From contig JAFGOJ010000262.1 of the NCBI GenBank assembly GCA_016926575.1, forward strand, positions 1 through 5,575: DNA of 5,575 nucleotides. Direction: 5' to 3'. The notes beneath the pieces are model-generated. The model did not search any database. It was not told where the DNA came from and was given only the letters and a program-made list of their open reading frames with translations. This document shows positions 1-5,575 of this stretch, piece by piece; positions within the stretch are counted from its first letter, which is position 1; each line of letters begins with the position of its first letter. Position numbers and translations under genes: made by a program. This DNA comes from Anaerolineae bacterium. Lineage in GTDB: Bacteria > Chloroflexota > Anaerolineae > B4-G1 > DUEL01.

Positions 1-9
1 GAAAATGCC

Positions 10-44
10 CACCCTCCCGCAGGTTCCAAACCTGCGGGAGGGTG
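10..44. repeat. Strong hairpin, 16-bp perfect stem with 3-base loop
   Basis: Arms CACCCTCCCGCAGGTT (10-25) and AACCTGCGGGAGGGTG (29-44) pair perfectly around CCA. On the minus strand the stem is followed by GGGCATTTTC, a weak T-run (TTTT) a few bases away, so a role as terminator for leftward transcription cannot be excluded. The lack of an immediate U-tract and the company of four other palindromes favour a repeat element instead. Confidence 0.65.
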
Positions 45-103
45 AAGGCCGCCCGAGGCGTTGACCCAGGCCCATTTGCGGAAGGGGTCCGGGGGAACCG
101 GAA

Positions 104-122
104 GGTAAACCGCAGGTTTACC
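104..122. repeat. Palindrome GGTAAACC-GCA-GGTTTACC
   Basis: Eight-base perfect arms surround a GCA loop. The nine bases CCGCAGGTT at its centre (110-118) also occur in the left arm of the palindrome at 10-44 (17-25), suggesting a shared origin or a recombined repeat. GGAA on the left (100-103) and TTCC on the right (126-129) could extend the stem past a bulge. Confidence 0.55.
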
Positions 123-158
123 CGTTTCCTTGGCGGGGTGCAGGGGCGGTAGGGGCGC

Positions 159-189
159 AGTAGGGGTCGGTCTCAGACCGACCCCTACT
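159..189. repeat. Near-perfect 31-base palindrome
   Basis: Arms AGTAGGGGTCGGTCT (159-173) and AGACCGACCCCTACT (175-189) are exact reverse complements around a single C, giving at least a 14-bp stem with a three-base loop as RNA, or a cruciform as DNA. Just to its left, AGGGG recurs at 142-146 and 151-155, so half-copies or remnants of the left arm may be present. No U-run follows on either strand, which argues against a standard terminator. Confidence 0.7.
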
Positions 190-209
190 AGTCCTGGTAA
201 CCGAGGGCC

Positions 210-228
210 GGCGGGTTTGAAACCCGCC
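210..228. repeat. Palindrome with GGCGGGTTT / AAACCCGCC arms
   Basis: Nine-base perfect arms GGCGGGTTT (210-218) and AAACCCGCC (220-228) flank a single G. An outer AGGG (204-207) mirrors CCCT (227-230) if two bases bulge out, and the right side runs on into CCCTACA, like the right arm of the palindrome at 159-189. No U-tract and no protein coding. It probably belongs to a dispersed intergenic repeat family. Confidence 0.6.
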
Positions 229-276
229 CTACAAGGCTGGACACCGATTGACACAGATCACCGTTCAGACGGGGTC

Positions 277-306
277 ATTGCGAGGGCGCGCAGCGCCCGA
301 AGCAAT
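277..306. repeat. REP-like dispersed palindrome next to the stop codon
   Basis: Outer arms ATTGC (277-281) and GCAAT (302-306) enclose a perfect six-base stem GGGCGC (284-289) / GCGCCC (293-298) with a GCA loop; the GA/GAA bases between the stems would form an internal loop. With its flanks (GTCATTGCGAG... and ...GAAGCAATCTCC) it fits the dispersed repeat of the ATTGCGAG-(GC stem)-CGAAGCAATC type found between genes in many unrelated bacteria. It begins five bases after the TAG of the large gene when read on the minus strand. There is no U-run after it, so it is more likely a mobile palindrome or a 3'-end-stabilising hairpin than a classic intrinsic terminator. Confidence 0.7.
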
Positions 307-311
307 CTCCA

Positions 312-3300
312 CTACGGCATCACCTCGTAGATGCGCACCCCGCTCACGTCGTAGACCAGCCGCAGCAGGCCCTGTGTGACCATCGTGTCGAACTTCGCCA
401 GCCCGTCTGCGGGGTAGTAGAGCCGCTCGTACGGGCCGACGTAGACGTACTCTACCTCGTACTGGGTCAGAATCTCCCAAGCGCGGGCCATGTCGGCCGT
501 GGAGAAGCACTCGGTCACGTCGATGCGGCGCTGTTCGACGATGAACGTGTTCCCCGCCATGCGCTGCTGCACCTGGTGCCAGCGCCAGCCGATGACGGTG
601 GGCAGCCCGGTGTAGATCGATACCCGGTTGCCCCAGCGGTACTCGGAAATGCCCAGTCCCTCCAGAATCACCGGCGATCCAGGCACGTGATCCTGCAACC
701 AGACGATGGCGTCGTAATCCGCCGCGATGTCGACCTCGCCCACCGGGTCGTAGTAGACGGGCGTGAGTTTCATGTACGCCATCCCGTCCAGCGTGGGGCC
801 GGTGGCGTCGGTGAACCGGTCTCCCAGCTTGGCCGGAATCGACAGCGCCGGGAAGAGGGCCATGGCCAGAATCAGGCCCATCGCCGCTACCCACCACGCG
901 TCCTGCCATTCCTCCGGCAGCTTGCGCACGGCGTCCGTCAGCCAGGCCAGCGCCGCCGCTGCCGCAATAGCCAGGCACGTCCACGCCTGGTAGTAGAACT
1001 TGAAGACCGTGTTCATGCGGTCCGCGCCCACCGAGATCAACTCCACGCCCAGGCAGATGCCCATCGAAAGGAGGAGCAGCCCCCAGACGAAGCGACGCTC
1101 CACGGTCGCGTCGCCCACCATCGCCATCGCCGCCGCCGCGCCGACGGGCACCGCCACTACGGCCAGCGGGATGCCCAACTCTCGCACGGCTAGCCCCACG
1201 ATCAACGCCCCGCCCAATGTCAAGGCCACGCCGAACAGCAGGCCGCGTTCTTCACCCTGCACCGGTTTCAGCAACCGCCAACCCGTCGCGGCCATCAACG
1301 CGGTCAGCGGGACCAGGAATTGCCCCTTCAGCAGGAGGAAGATGTCCAGGGGGATGCGGCTTTCCTCCCAACCTGGTTGCCACGTCTCTACGCCGCTCAC
1401 GGCGGGGACGTAGGTCTGTGTGTAGGGTTGGAAGAGCAGGAACGCCAGCCCGACCAACAGCGCGGCCCGCCACGCCAAAGCGGGCAGGTCGCGCCATGCC
1501 AGGCCCATGCCCAGCACCAGACCGGCCACTCCCACCAGCAGGTAGGTGGGGAAATCCCACGTGTTAGTGGCCCATAGCATACCCAACGCAAGACTTCCCA
1601 GCAGGCAACTGAACAGCCATCCTTCTCGCAGCCGGTACCCGCCGCGGGCCCAGTTCAGCGCCAGTCCCAGCATCACCAGCGTGTACGGCAGCGCGAGCAT
1701 GTGCGCGTGCGGGTCGCCATACAGGAACGTAAAGGCCGGAAATTCGGTGAAAGCGGGGAACGGCACCATGCGCGTCGGCTCCCAATAGGGGGTCTCGGGC
1801 CGGAAGGGCAGTTGCGCGCCTTCGAACAGCACCTGTCTCAGCCCCTGCAGCGCCTGGACGAATGCGGGCAGGCCGGGGATGGTGCTCTCGAAGGGCGGTT
1901 CGATGGATAGCATACGCAGGCCGTTGTAGATGACGCGCAGCTCGCCCAGGTTTCCCAAGAGCAGCATAAAGAGCACCGCCAGCCCGCCGGCAACGTAAGG
2001 GCGGTAGCGGTCCAACCATCCGTCGCCGTCACCTTCGCCCGTCAGGTTGAATGCGACGGAAAAGGCCGCGCTACCGACGATGGCGAAGAACAGCGCCAGG
2101 GCCAGGTTGTAGGCGATGGAGGGGAGGATGCCCGTCAGCTTGGTCAACGTCGACACCAACACGAAGCCGAAGTAGTAGTAGTTGAGATAGCCGCCGGAGA
2201 GCCACGGGTCGTAGGGCGGGAACCAGGTCGATTTGATCACCGCGGTGAGGTAGGCGAAGTCCATCGGCTTCTCGCCGCCGACGACCGGGTGCCACAGGTC
2301 GGGGTTCTGAACCCGCACCAGGGTCCAGGCGACAAAGAGCAGCAGGAACAGCCCCTCCTCTATCAAAAGCATGCGCCGGTTCTCGCGTACGAACGCCGTC
2401 AGCGCGCCCCAGCGCCGCCAGGCGACCGCGCCGCCCAATGCCGCCAGCAGCCCCACCATCAGCGCAATGGTCGAGCGGGTGTTGGGCAGCACGTGCAGGC
2501 TGGCCGCCAGCCAGGTGAGGTACGCAACGACCAGCAGCCCCACCGGGCGGGCAAAGCCATAGCCTCGGTCGCGCAGGCGCGGCAGCGCCACAAAGAGCAG
2601 GGGGAACGCCAGCCAACCCAACGCCGCCGCCGCCAGGTACCACGCTGCTGCTCCCAGCCATTGGAAGCGGTTCAGCCAGCCGTCCCGGTCGAACATCTCG
2701 GACCACGTCCCGCCGGCGCGCTGCTCGGCCCAGGCGGCAGTGTCGAGCAGCGCGTCGCGCGGCCCCTCACCCTCGTCCGCCCCGCCACCGCCGCCGAACA
2801 GGTCCCCCAGGCTCGGGGTGACGTCCTGCGTGGTCACCCACACCACCTGGTCGACCAGCGCCGCGGGCAGGAGCGCCGCAGCCTGCGCGCGGGAGTAGGC
2901 CGCGGTCTTGCGGAAGATCAACACGCGCGGGTGGTCGTAGACGCTGAAGGCTTCCTCGGCCGTGGGCATCGGCACGGAGATGCTGCCCGGCCGGTACTGG
3001 TACGTGGCCTCCGGGACGGGGAAGGGTTCCTCCTGGTCGGGGAACTCGAACGGGCCGAGCGCCATCGGCGAGACGAAGTCTGCCACCAGTTCGAAGCCCA
3101 GTTCGCCGTTGAAGAGCGCCTCGTAGTAGGCCATCGTCAGCGGGTAGCGCGAGGCCAGGCGCGGAATCGACGCGTAGAGCCGGTTGCTGCCGGTGATGAT
3201 CACGTCCGCCTCGTCCAGCCAGTTCAGCAGGTTCTCCCGCTTTTCCAGCGTGTCGGGATGGTAGAGCTGGAGCGTGCCCTCGGAGCTGGTGGTCAGCCCG

Positions 3301-5159
3301 CGGTACATCCCGCCGAAGGGGTCGTGCCCGTCGATGCGCAAAGGAGGTGCCCAGTCCCAGTGCTCCGTGGCCAGAACGGACGTGTACAACTGGATCGTTC
3401 CGCCCTCCACGACCTCGACGACCAGGTAGTAGGACGAACCGGGGATCAATCGCACAGGTGCGTCGAGCGGGTAGAGCGCCGCGACGCCGCTCAGCTCCGC
3501 CGGCGGGTCGATCTCCCGCGTCGCTTCGGCCAGCACGCGCTGGCCGGAGGGGTCGGACGCCACGGCGACGCGCAACTGCTCGGGTTCCCGGTCTGCCTCA
3601 GGGTCGCTGACGTGGTTCAACGCCACGCCCACCAGTTCCGCGTCCACGTCGACGGTGAAGGGGAACCCCAGCGGCACGTCGTCGGTGAAGACGACCCCGG
3701 CGGGAATCGTGACCTGAATCTGGTCGTCGCCCGCCGCCGTGCGCAAGTAGACCGTGGCGGCGGTGGGCACGTTCTCGAAAATCCAGCGGGACGCGGCGAT
3801 GCGCGTGTGCGAACGCGTGTAGATCGACGTGCCGCTGGCGGCCCAGCCCAGCGCGCCGAGGAAGACCAGGCCCGCCAGCCCGAGCGCCAGCCAGTGGCGC
3901 AGCCGGCGCTGCTGCGCGCCCCAGGCCCACTCGACCAGCCGGGCGACCGCCCACGCGGCCAGAACGGTGAACACCGAGTAGATGGGGATGAAGTAGCGGA
4001 TCGATTTGACCCACTGGACGCCCTGGTAGAAGAAAAAGACCGTCCCCCAGGCCCACGTCAAGAGCAGCGGCGCGAAACGGTGGATCTCGCTGCGCCGGCG
4101 CACCAATTGGACGGCCGCCGCGCCCCATCCGGCCCAGGCGGCCAGCCCCAATGGCAACCCCAGGCCCCAGAAGACCATGTTGACCCAAGGGAAGATCAGC
4201 GGGGTACGGTTGGCCCATTGGTGGCCGTGGTAGACGTCGACCGTGCCGGACATTTGCCCGCGAATCTCGGCCATGTTCCCCAGCCACTGGTCGTTGAGGC
4301 CCACGTTGAAAAAGCCGGGGCCCACGAAGGTATACGGTTGGGCGATGCGGAAGGCGATCAGCGCCAGCGCGCCCGCCAGCGCGACCCGGCCCGCCCCGCG
4401 CAGGTAGGACGTGTTGGATACTGGGCGAGCTGCGAGCCACAACAGGCCGGCCAGGGCCACGATCAGCCCCAGCGGCCACAGGCTGATCTTGCACGCCACG
4501 CCCAGTCCCACTGCCAGGCCTGCCAGGGCAAACGCGCCCCATGCGCCGGTCTGCGCGGCGCGGATGGAGAAGTAGATCGCGGCAGCGGCAAAGAATCCGG
4601 CAAAAGCATCGACGGTGTAGAAATGCGATTGCTGGATCGCCAGAAACGCGCAGGCGTAGAAGAACGCGGCCAGCAGGCCGACCCAATCGGAGTGCAGGCG
4701 GCGGCCGATCAAGTAGACGAACAGGATGCTGCCCACGTCGAAGATCGCGGCCAGCATCCGCCCCACCACACGCGAGCCGGTGAAGGCCCCCGCCCAGGCT
4801 TCCTCGGCCGGCCGGCCCACCATGAGCGGTGCCATCAGCCGCGCCGGGAGGCTAACCGGCGCTTCCAATCCCGCGTCCAGCGCTTCGCCCACCGCCCGCG
4901 TGACGAACAGCGGCAGCGTGCCGTAGACGAAGAAGCCATACCCGCGATTGTAGGGGTTCAACGTCGAGTTAGCCGTGTCGAAGTACAGGCCCACACTATC
5001 GGGCAGCGCCACTGCCGACGTCACCTGACGCAGGAACTCCTCGTCTGGGTGAATCGCCTGCCCCTCTCCCCAGTCGATGCCGACGACGCGAAAGGTCAGC
5101 CCTAGCACCAGGATGAACAGTAACAACGAAACCTTGACCAGTCGTTCGCTCTCTCCCAC
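312..5159 (-). CDS. Two-module membrane protein: GT39/PMT-like glycosyltransferase fused to a DUF2298 (Chlor_Arch_YYY-type) module
   Basis: This 1615-residue polytopic membrane protein (about 25-28 helices by eye) probably transfers sugar from a polyprenyl-phosphate carrier at the outer membrane face. Residues 1-440 look like a GT-C transferase: helix at 8-24, acidic pair D39-E40 in HPDEE, YGTLPLF at 79-85, arginines R130/R134, YTVDAF with D184, an HGHQW loop at 311-315, and RYFIPIY at 388-394. Residues ~443-760 form a beta-rich extracytoplasmic domain (WDWAPPLRIDGHD, SNRLYASIPR, VYDHPRVLIFRK). A linker containing GGGGGADEGEG (789-799) follows. Residues ~830-1615 are a DUF2298 module: GGEKPMDF (961-968), LSGGYLNYYYFG (987-998), FLYGDPHAH (1145-1153), NTWDFP (1199-1204), RMNTVFKFYY (1381-1390), and a soluble tail with VILEG, YTGLPTVIGW and YVYVGPYE. 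GTG at 5159 is chosen for its strong Shine-Dalgarno site and one-base overlap with the gene before; it ends in TAG. DUF2298 often stands alone at 700-900 residues, so joining to a transferase roughly doubles the length. No frameshift or broken motif is visible. The family calls are recalled; the substrate is unknown. Confidence 0.9.
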   Translation of the reverse strand: MGESERLVKVSLLLFILVLGLTFRVVGIDWGEGQAIHPDEEFLRQVTSAVALPDSVGLYFDTANSTLNPYNRGYGFFVYGTLPLFVTRAVGEALDAGLEAPVSLPARLMAPLMVGRPAEEAWAGAFTGSRVVGRMLAAIFDVGSILFVYLIGRRLHSDWVGLLAAFFYACAFLAIQQSHFYTVDAFAGFFAAAAIYFSIRAAQTGAWGAFALAGLAVGLGVACKISLWPLGLIVALAGLLWLAARPVSNTSYLRGAGRVALAGALALIAFRIAQPYTFVGPGFFNVGLNDQWLGNMAEIRGQMSGTVDVYHGHQWANRTPLIFPWVNMVFWGLGLPLGLAAWAGWGAAAVQLVRRRSEIHRFAPLLLTWAWGTVFFFYQGVQWVKSIRYFIPIYSVFTVLAAWAVARLVEWAWGAQQRRLRHWLALGLAGLVFLGALGWAASGTSIYTRSHTRIAASRWIFENVPTAATVYLRTAAGDDQIQVTIPAGVVFTDDVPLGFPFTVDVDAELVGVALNHVSDPEADREPEQLRVAVASDPSGQRVLAEATREIDPPAELSGVAALYPLDAPVRLIPGSSYYLVVEVVEGGTIQLYTSVLATEHWDWAPPLRIDGHDPFGGMYRGLTTSSEGTLQLYHPDTLEKRENLLNWLDEADVIITGSNRLYASIPRLASRYPLTMAYYEALFNGELGFELVADFVSPMALGPFEFPDQEEPFPVPEATYQYRPGSISVPMPTAEEAFSVYDHPRVLIFRKTAAYSRAQAAALLPAALVDQVVWVTTQDVTPSLGDLFGGGGGADEGEGPRDALLDTAAWAEQRAGGTWSEMFDRDGWLNRFQWLGAAAWYLAAAALGWLAFPLLFVALPRLRDRGYGFARPVGLLVVAYLTWLAASLHVLPNTRSTIALMVGLLAALGGAVAWRRWGALTAFVRENRRMLLIEEGLFLLLFVAWTLVRVQNPDLWHPVVGGEKPMDFAYLTAVIKSTWFPPYDPWLSGGYLNYYYFGFVLVSTLTKLTGILPSIAYNLALALFFAIVGSAAFSVAFNLTGEGDGDGWLDRYRPYVAGGLAVLFMLLLGNLGELRVIYNGLRMLSIEPPFESTIPGLPAFVQALQGLRQVLFEGAQLPFRPETPYWEPTRMVPFPAFTEFPAFTFLYGDPHAHMLALPYTLVMLGLALNWARGGYRLREGWLFSCLLGSLALGMLWATNTWDFPTYLLVGVAGLVLGMGLAWRDLPALAWRAALLVGLAFLLFQPYTQTYVPAVSGVETWQPGWEESRIPLDIFLLLKGQFLVPLTALMAATGWRLLKPVQGEERGLLFGVALTLGGALIVGLAVRELGIPLAVVAVPVGAAAAMAMVGDATVERRFVWGLLLLSMGICLGVELISVGADRMNTVFKFYYQAWTCLAIAAAAALAWLTDAVRKLPEEWQDAWWVAAMGLILAMALFPALSIPAKLGDRFTDATGPTLDGMAYMKLTPVYYDPVGEVDIAADYDAIVWLQDHVPGSPVILEGLGISEYRWGNRVSIYTGLPTVIGWRWHQVQQRMAGNTFIVEQRRIDVTECFSTADMARAWEILTQYEVEYVYVGPYERLYYPADGLAKFDTMVTQGLLRLVYDVSGVRIYEVMP

Positions 5160-5575
5160 TACTCCCTCCAGGACGGCACCTCGTACAACACGAACAACAA
5201 ACGGCCGTCCTCGTCCGACGTGTAGTGTTCCGTCACGCCGCCCGGATAGTGCGTCAGCAGCCAGCCGAAATCGTCCATCTTCAGCTCCAACACCACGAAG
5301 AGCGCGCCTTCTTCTACTGAGATAGGCTCTGTTTCCTGGCCAGGGGCGATGTCACGCCCCTCCAGGTGGCGCAGGCGGAAGGCCGTCGCGCCGAAATCCC
5401 AGTACATATAGGGGGCGCCGTCGAAATAGACCGGCGGCACGTCTGCGCGTGTCTCCAGAACGTCGCACAACACGTCGGAGATCTCGGCGGTGGGGTTGCC
5501 GTAGACGCGCGTCGGCGCATAGTCGAAGAAGTAGAACCCCAGGTTCAGCGCCGCCACCGCACCCAGCACCCCGGC
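5159..5575 (-). CDS. C-terminal end of a probable GT39/ArnT-like membrane glycosyltransferase (5' part outside window)
   Basis: The reading frame stays open through the right edge of the window (codons GCC and GGG precede a GTG at 5569), so that GTG is probably internal and only the last ~138 residues are visible. What is seen: a short hydrophobic stretch (AGVLGAVAALNLGFYFF) that looks like the end of a last membrane helix, then a soluble tail with the pattern YAPTRVYGNPTAEI, later VYFDGAPYMYWDFG, and a beta-rich end (LLFVLYEV). I recognise this arrangement from the C-terminal extracytoplasmic tails of chloroflexotal glycosyltransferase family 39 proteins, which move sugars from polyprenyl-phosphate carriers; the match is by recall, not by search. 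The catalytic N-terminal half is not in the window, so activity cannot be judged. The gene ends in TAG and overlaps the next gene by one base, giving a two-gene (or longer) operon whose products probably act in the same envelope glycosylation pathway. It could instead be the tail of another polytopic membrane enzyme. Confidence 0.75.
   Translation of the reverse strand, partial: AGVLGAVAALNLGFYFFDYAPTRVYGNPTAEISDVLCDVLETRADVPPVYFDGAPYMYWDFGATAFRLRHLEGRDIAPGQETEPISVEEGALFVVLELKMDDFGWLLTHYPGGVTEHYTSDEDGRLLFVLYEVPSWRE
5162..5169 (-). promoter_or_regulatory. Shine-Dalgarno sequence for the large fusion gene
   Basis: Read on the minus strand, GGAGGGAG lies in the last codons of the upstream gene (encoding ...SWRE), with GGAGG five bases before the GTG start at 5159. 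This strong, well-spaced site supports the GTG at 5159 as the true start even though GTG is the weaker initiator. Because the site lies inside the upstream coding region and the stop and start share one base (TAGTG), ribosomes finishing the first gene can re-initiate on the second. Confidence 0.7.

Larger units (their letters stand above)
1..311. other. Non-coding palindrome-rich region downstream of the operon
   Basis: No credible gene is seen here. The only open frame of note (130-330, plus strand, 66 codons) runs through three of the palindromes, has an Arg/Gly/Pro-rich translation and crosses into the large gene. Besides the five palindromes listed separately there is a short imperfect tandem, ACACCGATTG then ACACAGATCA (241-260). 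Transcripts from the large gene would run into this region, so it may set the 3' end of the message. Confidence 0.6.

Noticed and set aside
10..44. Classic intrinsic terminator
   Set aside because: The stem is strong, but no U-run directly follows on either strand; the nearest T-run (TTTT on the minus strand) comes several bases later. Kept as a repeat with a possible terminator role.
1..240. CRISPR array or tandem repeat
   Set aside because: The palindromes differ from each other and are unevenly spaced, with no identical repeat units or regular spacers.
130..330. 66-codon plus-strand frame as a small gene
   Set aside because: It runs through three palindromes and into the end of the large gene on the other strand. 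No convincing ribosome site, low-complexity product.
265..984. 239-codon minus-strand frame over the 3' end of the large gene
   Set aside because: Its translation is Gly/Arg/His-rich and out of frame with the conserved DUF2298 C-terminal motifs, so it is a shadow.
3598..4686. 362-codon frame on the minus strand, in another phase inside the large gene
   Set aside because: Arg/Gly/Pro-rich translation without motifs, wholly inside the motif-bearing frame of the membrane protein.
2289..5105. 938-codon open frame on the plus strand, antisense to the large gene
   Set aside because: It is a shadow of a GC-rich coding strand. Its translation is rich in Arg, Gln, Gly and Pro with no recognisable domain or membrane segments, while the opposite strand encodes clear family motifs throughout.
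5567..5569. GTG at 5569 as the true start of the right-edge gene
   Set aside because: The frame is open up to the window edge, and the visible part resembles a protein tail beginning inside a membrane helix, so the real start is most likely outside the window.

Overview
The window comes from a GC-rich bacterial chromosome. The protein content (a GT39/ArnT-like membrane glycosyltransferase joined to a DUF2298 'YYY' membrane module) points to an uncultured Chloroflexota lineage, probably Anaerolineae or a relative. This assignment rests on recognising the families and was not confirmed by a search. Both genes lie on the minus strand, so the window reads functionally from right to left.

Right edge (5159-5575): the last ~138 codons of a gene that enters from beyond the window. 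Its product looks like the C-terminal extracytoplasmic tail of a GT39-like glycosyltransferase. Its TAG stop shares one base with the GTG start of the next gene (TAGTG). A good Shine-Dalgarno sequence lies inside its last codons, so the two genes are almost certainly co-transcribed and translationally coupled.

Centre (312-5159): one very large gene, 1615 codons, filling 87% of the window. It encodes a polytopic membrane protein made of two modules in series. The N-terminal half is a GT-C type (PMT/ArnT-like) glycosyltransferase with its own large, beta-rich extracytoplasmic domain. A Gly/Asp/Glu-rich linker leads to a complete DUF2298 module carrying the YYYFG, GDPHAH, NTWD and RMNTVFKFYY motifs and a soluble C-terminal tail. 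Both modules place acidic residues just after their first membrane helix, as expected of lipid-phosphate-sugar-dependent transferases. The likely role is assembly of a surface glycan, glycolipid or glycoprotein on the outer face of the membrane from a polyprenyl-phosphate-linked sugar. The substrate cannot be read from the sequence.

Left edge (1-311): 311 bases with no credible gene, downstream of the stop. Five hairpin-forming palindromes are packed here, each with a very short loop and none followed by a U-tract. The one next to the stop codon resembles the widespread dispersed repeat of the form ATTGCGAG...GAAGCAATCTC. The other four differ in sequence but share the same build, and some share GGTT/AACC and TAGGGG/CCCTA cores. 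This looks like a landing zone for small dispersed palindromic repeats. No rRNA, tRNA, CRISPR array, transposase or promoter was found.
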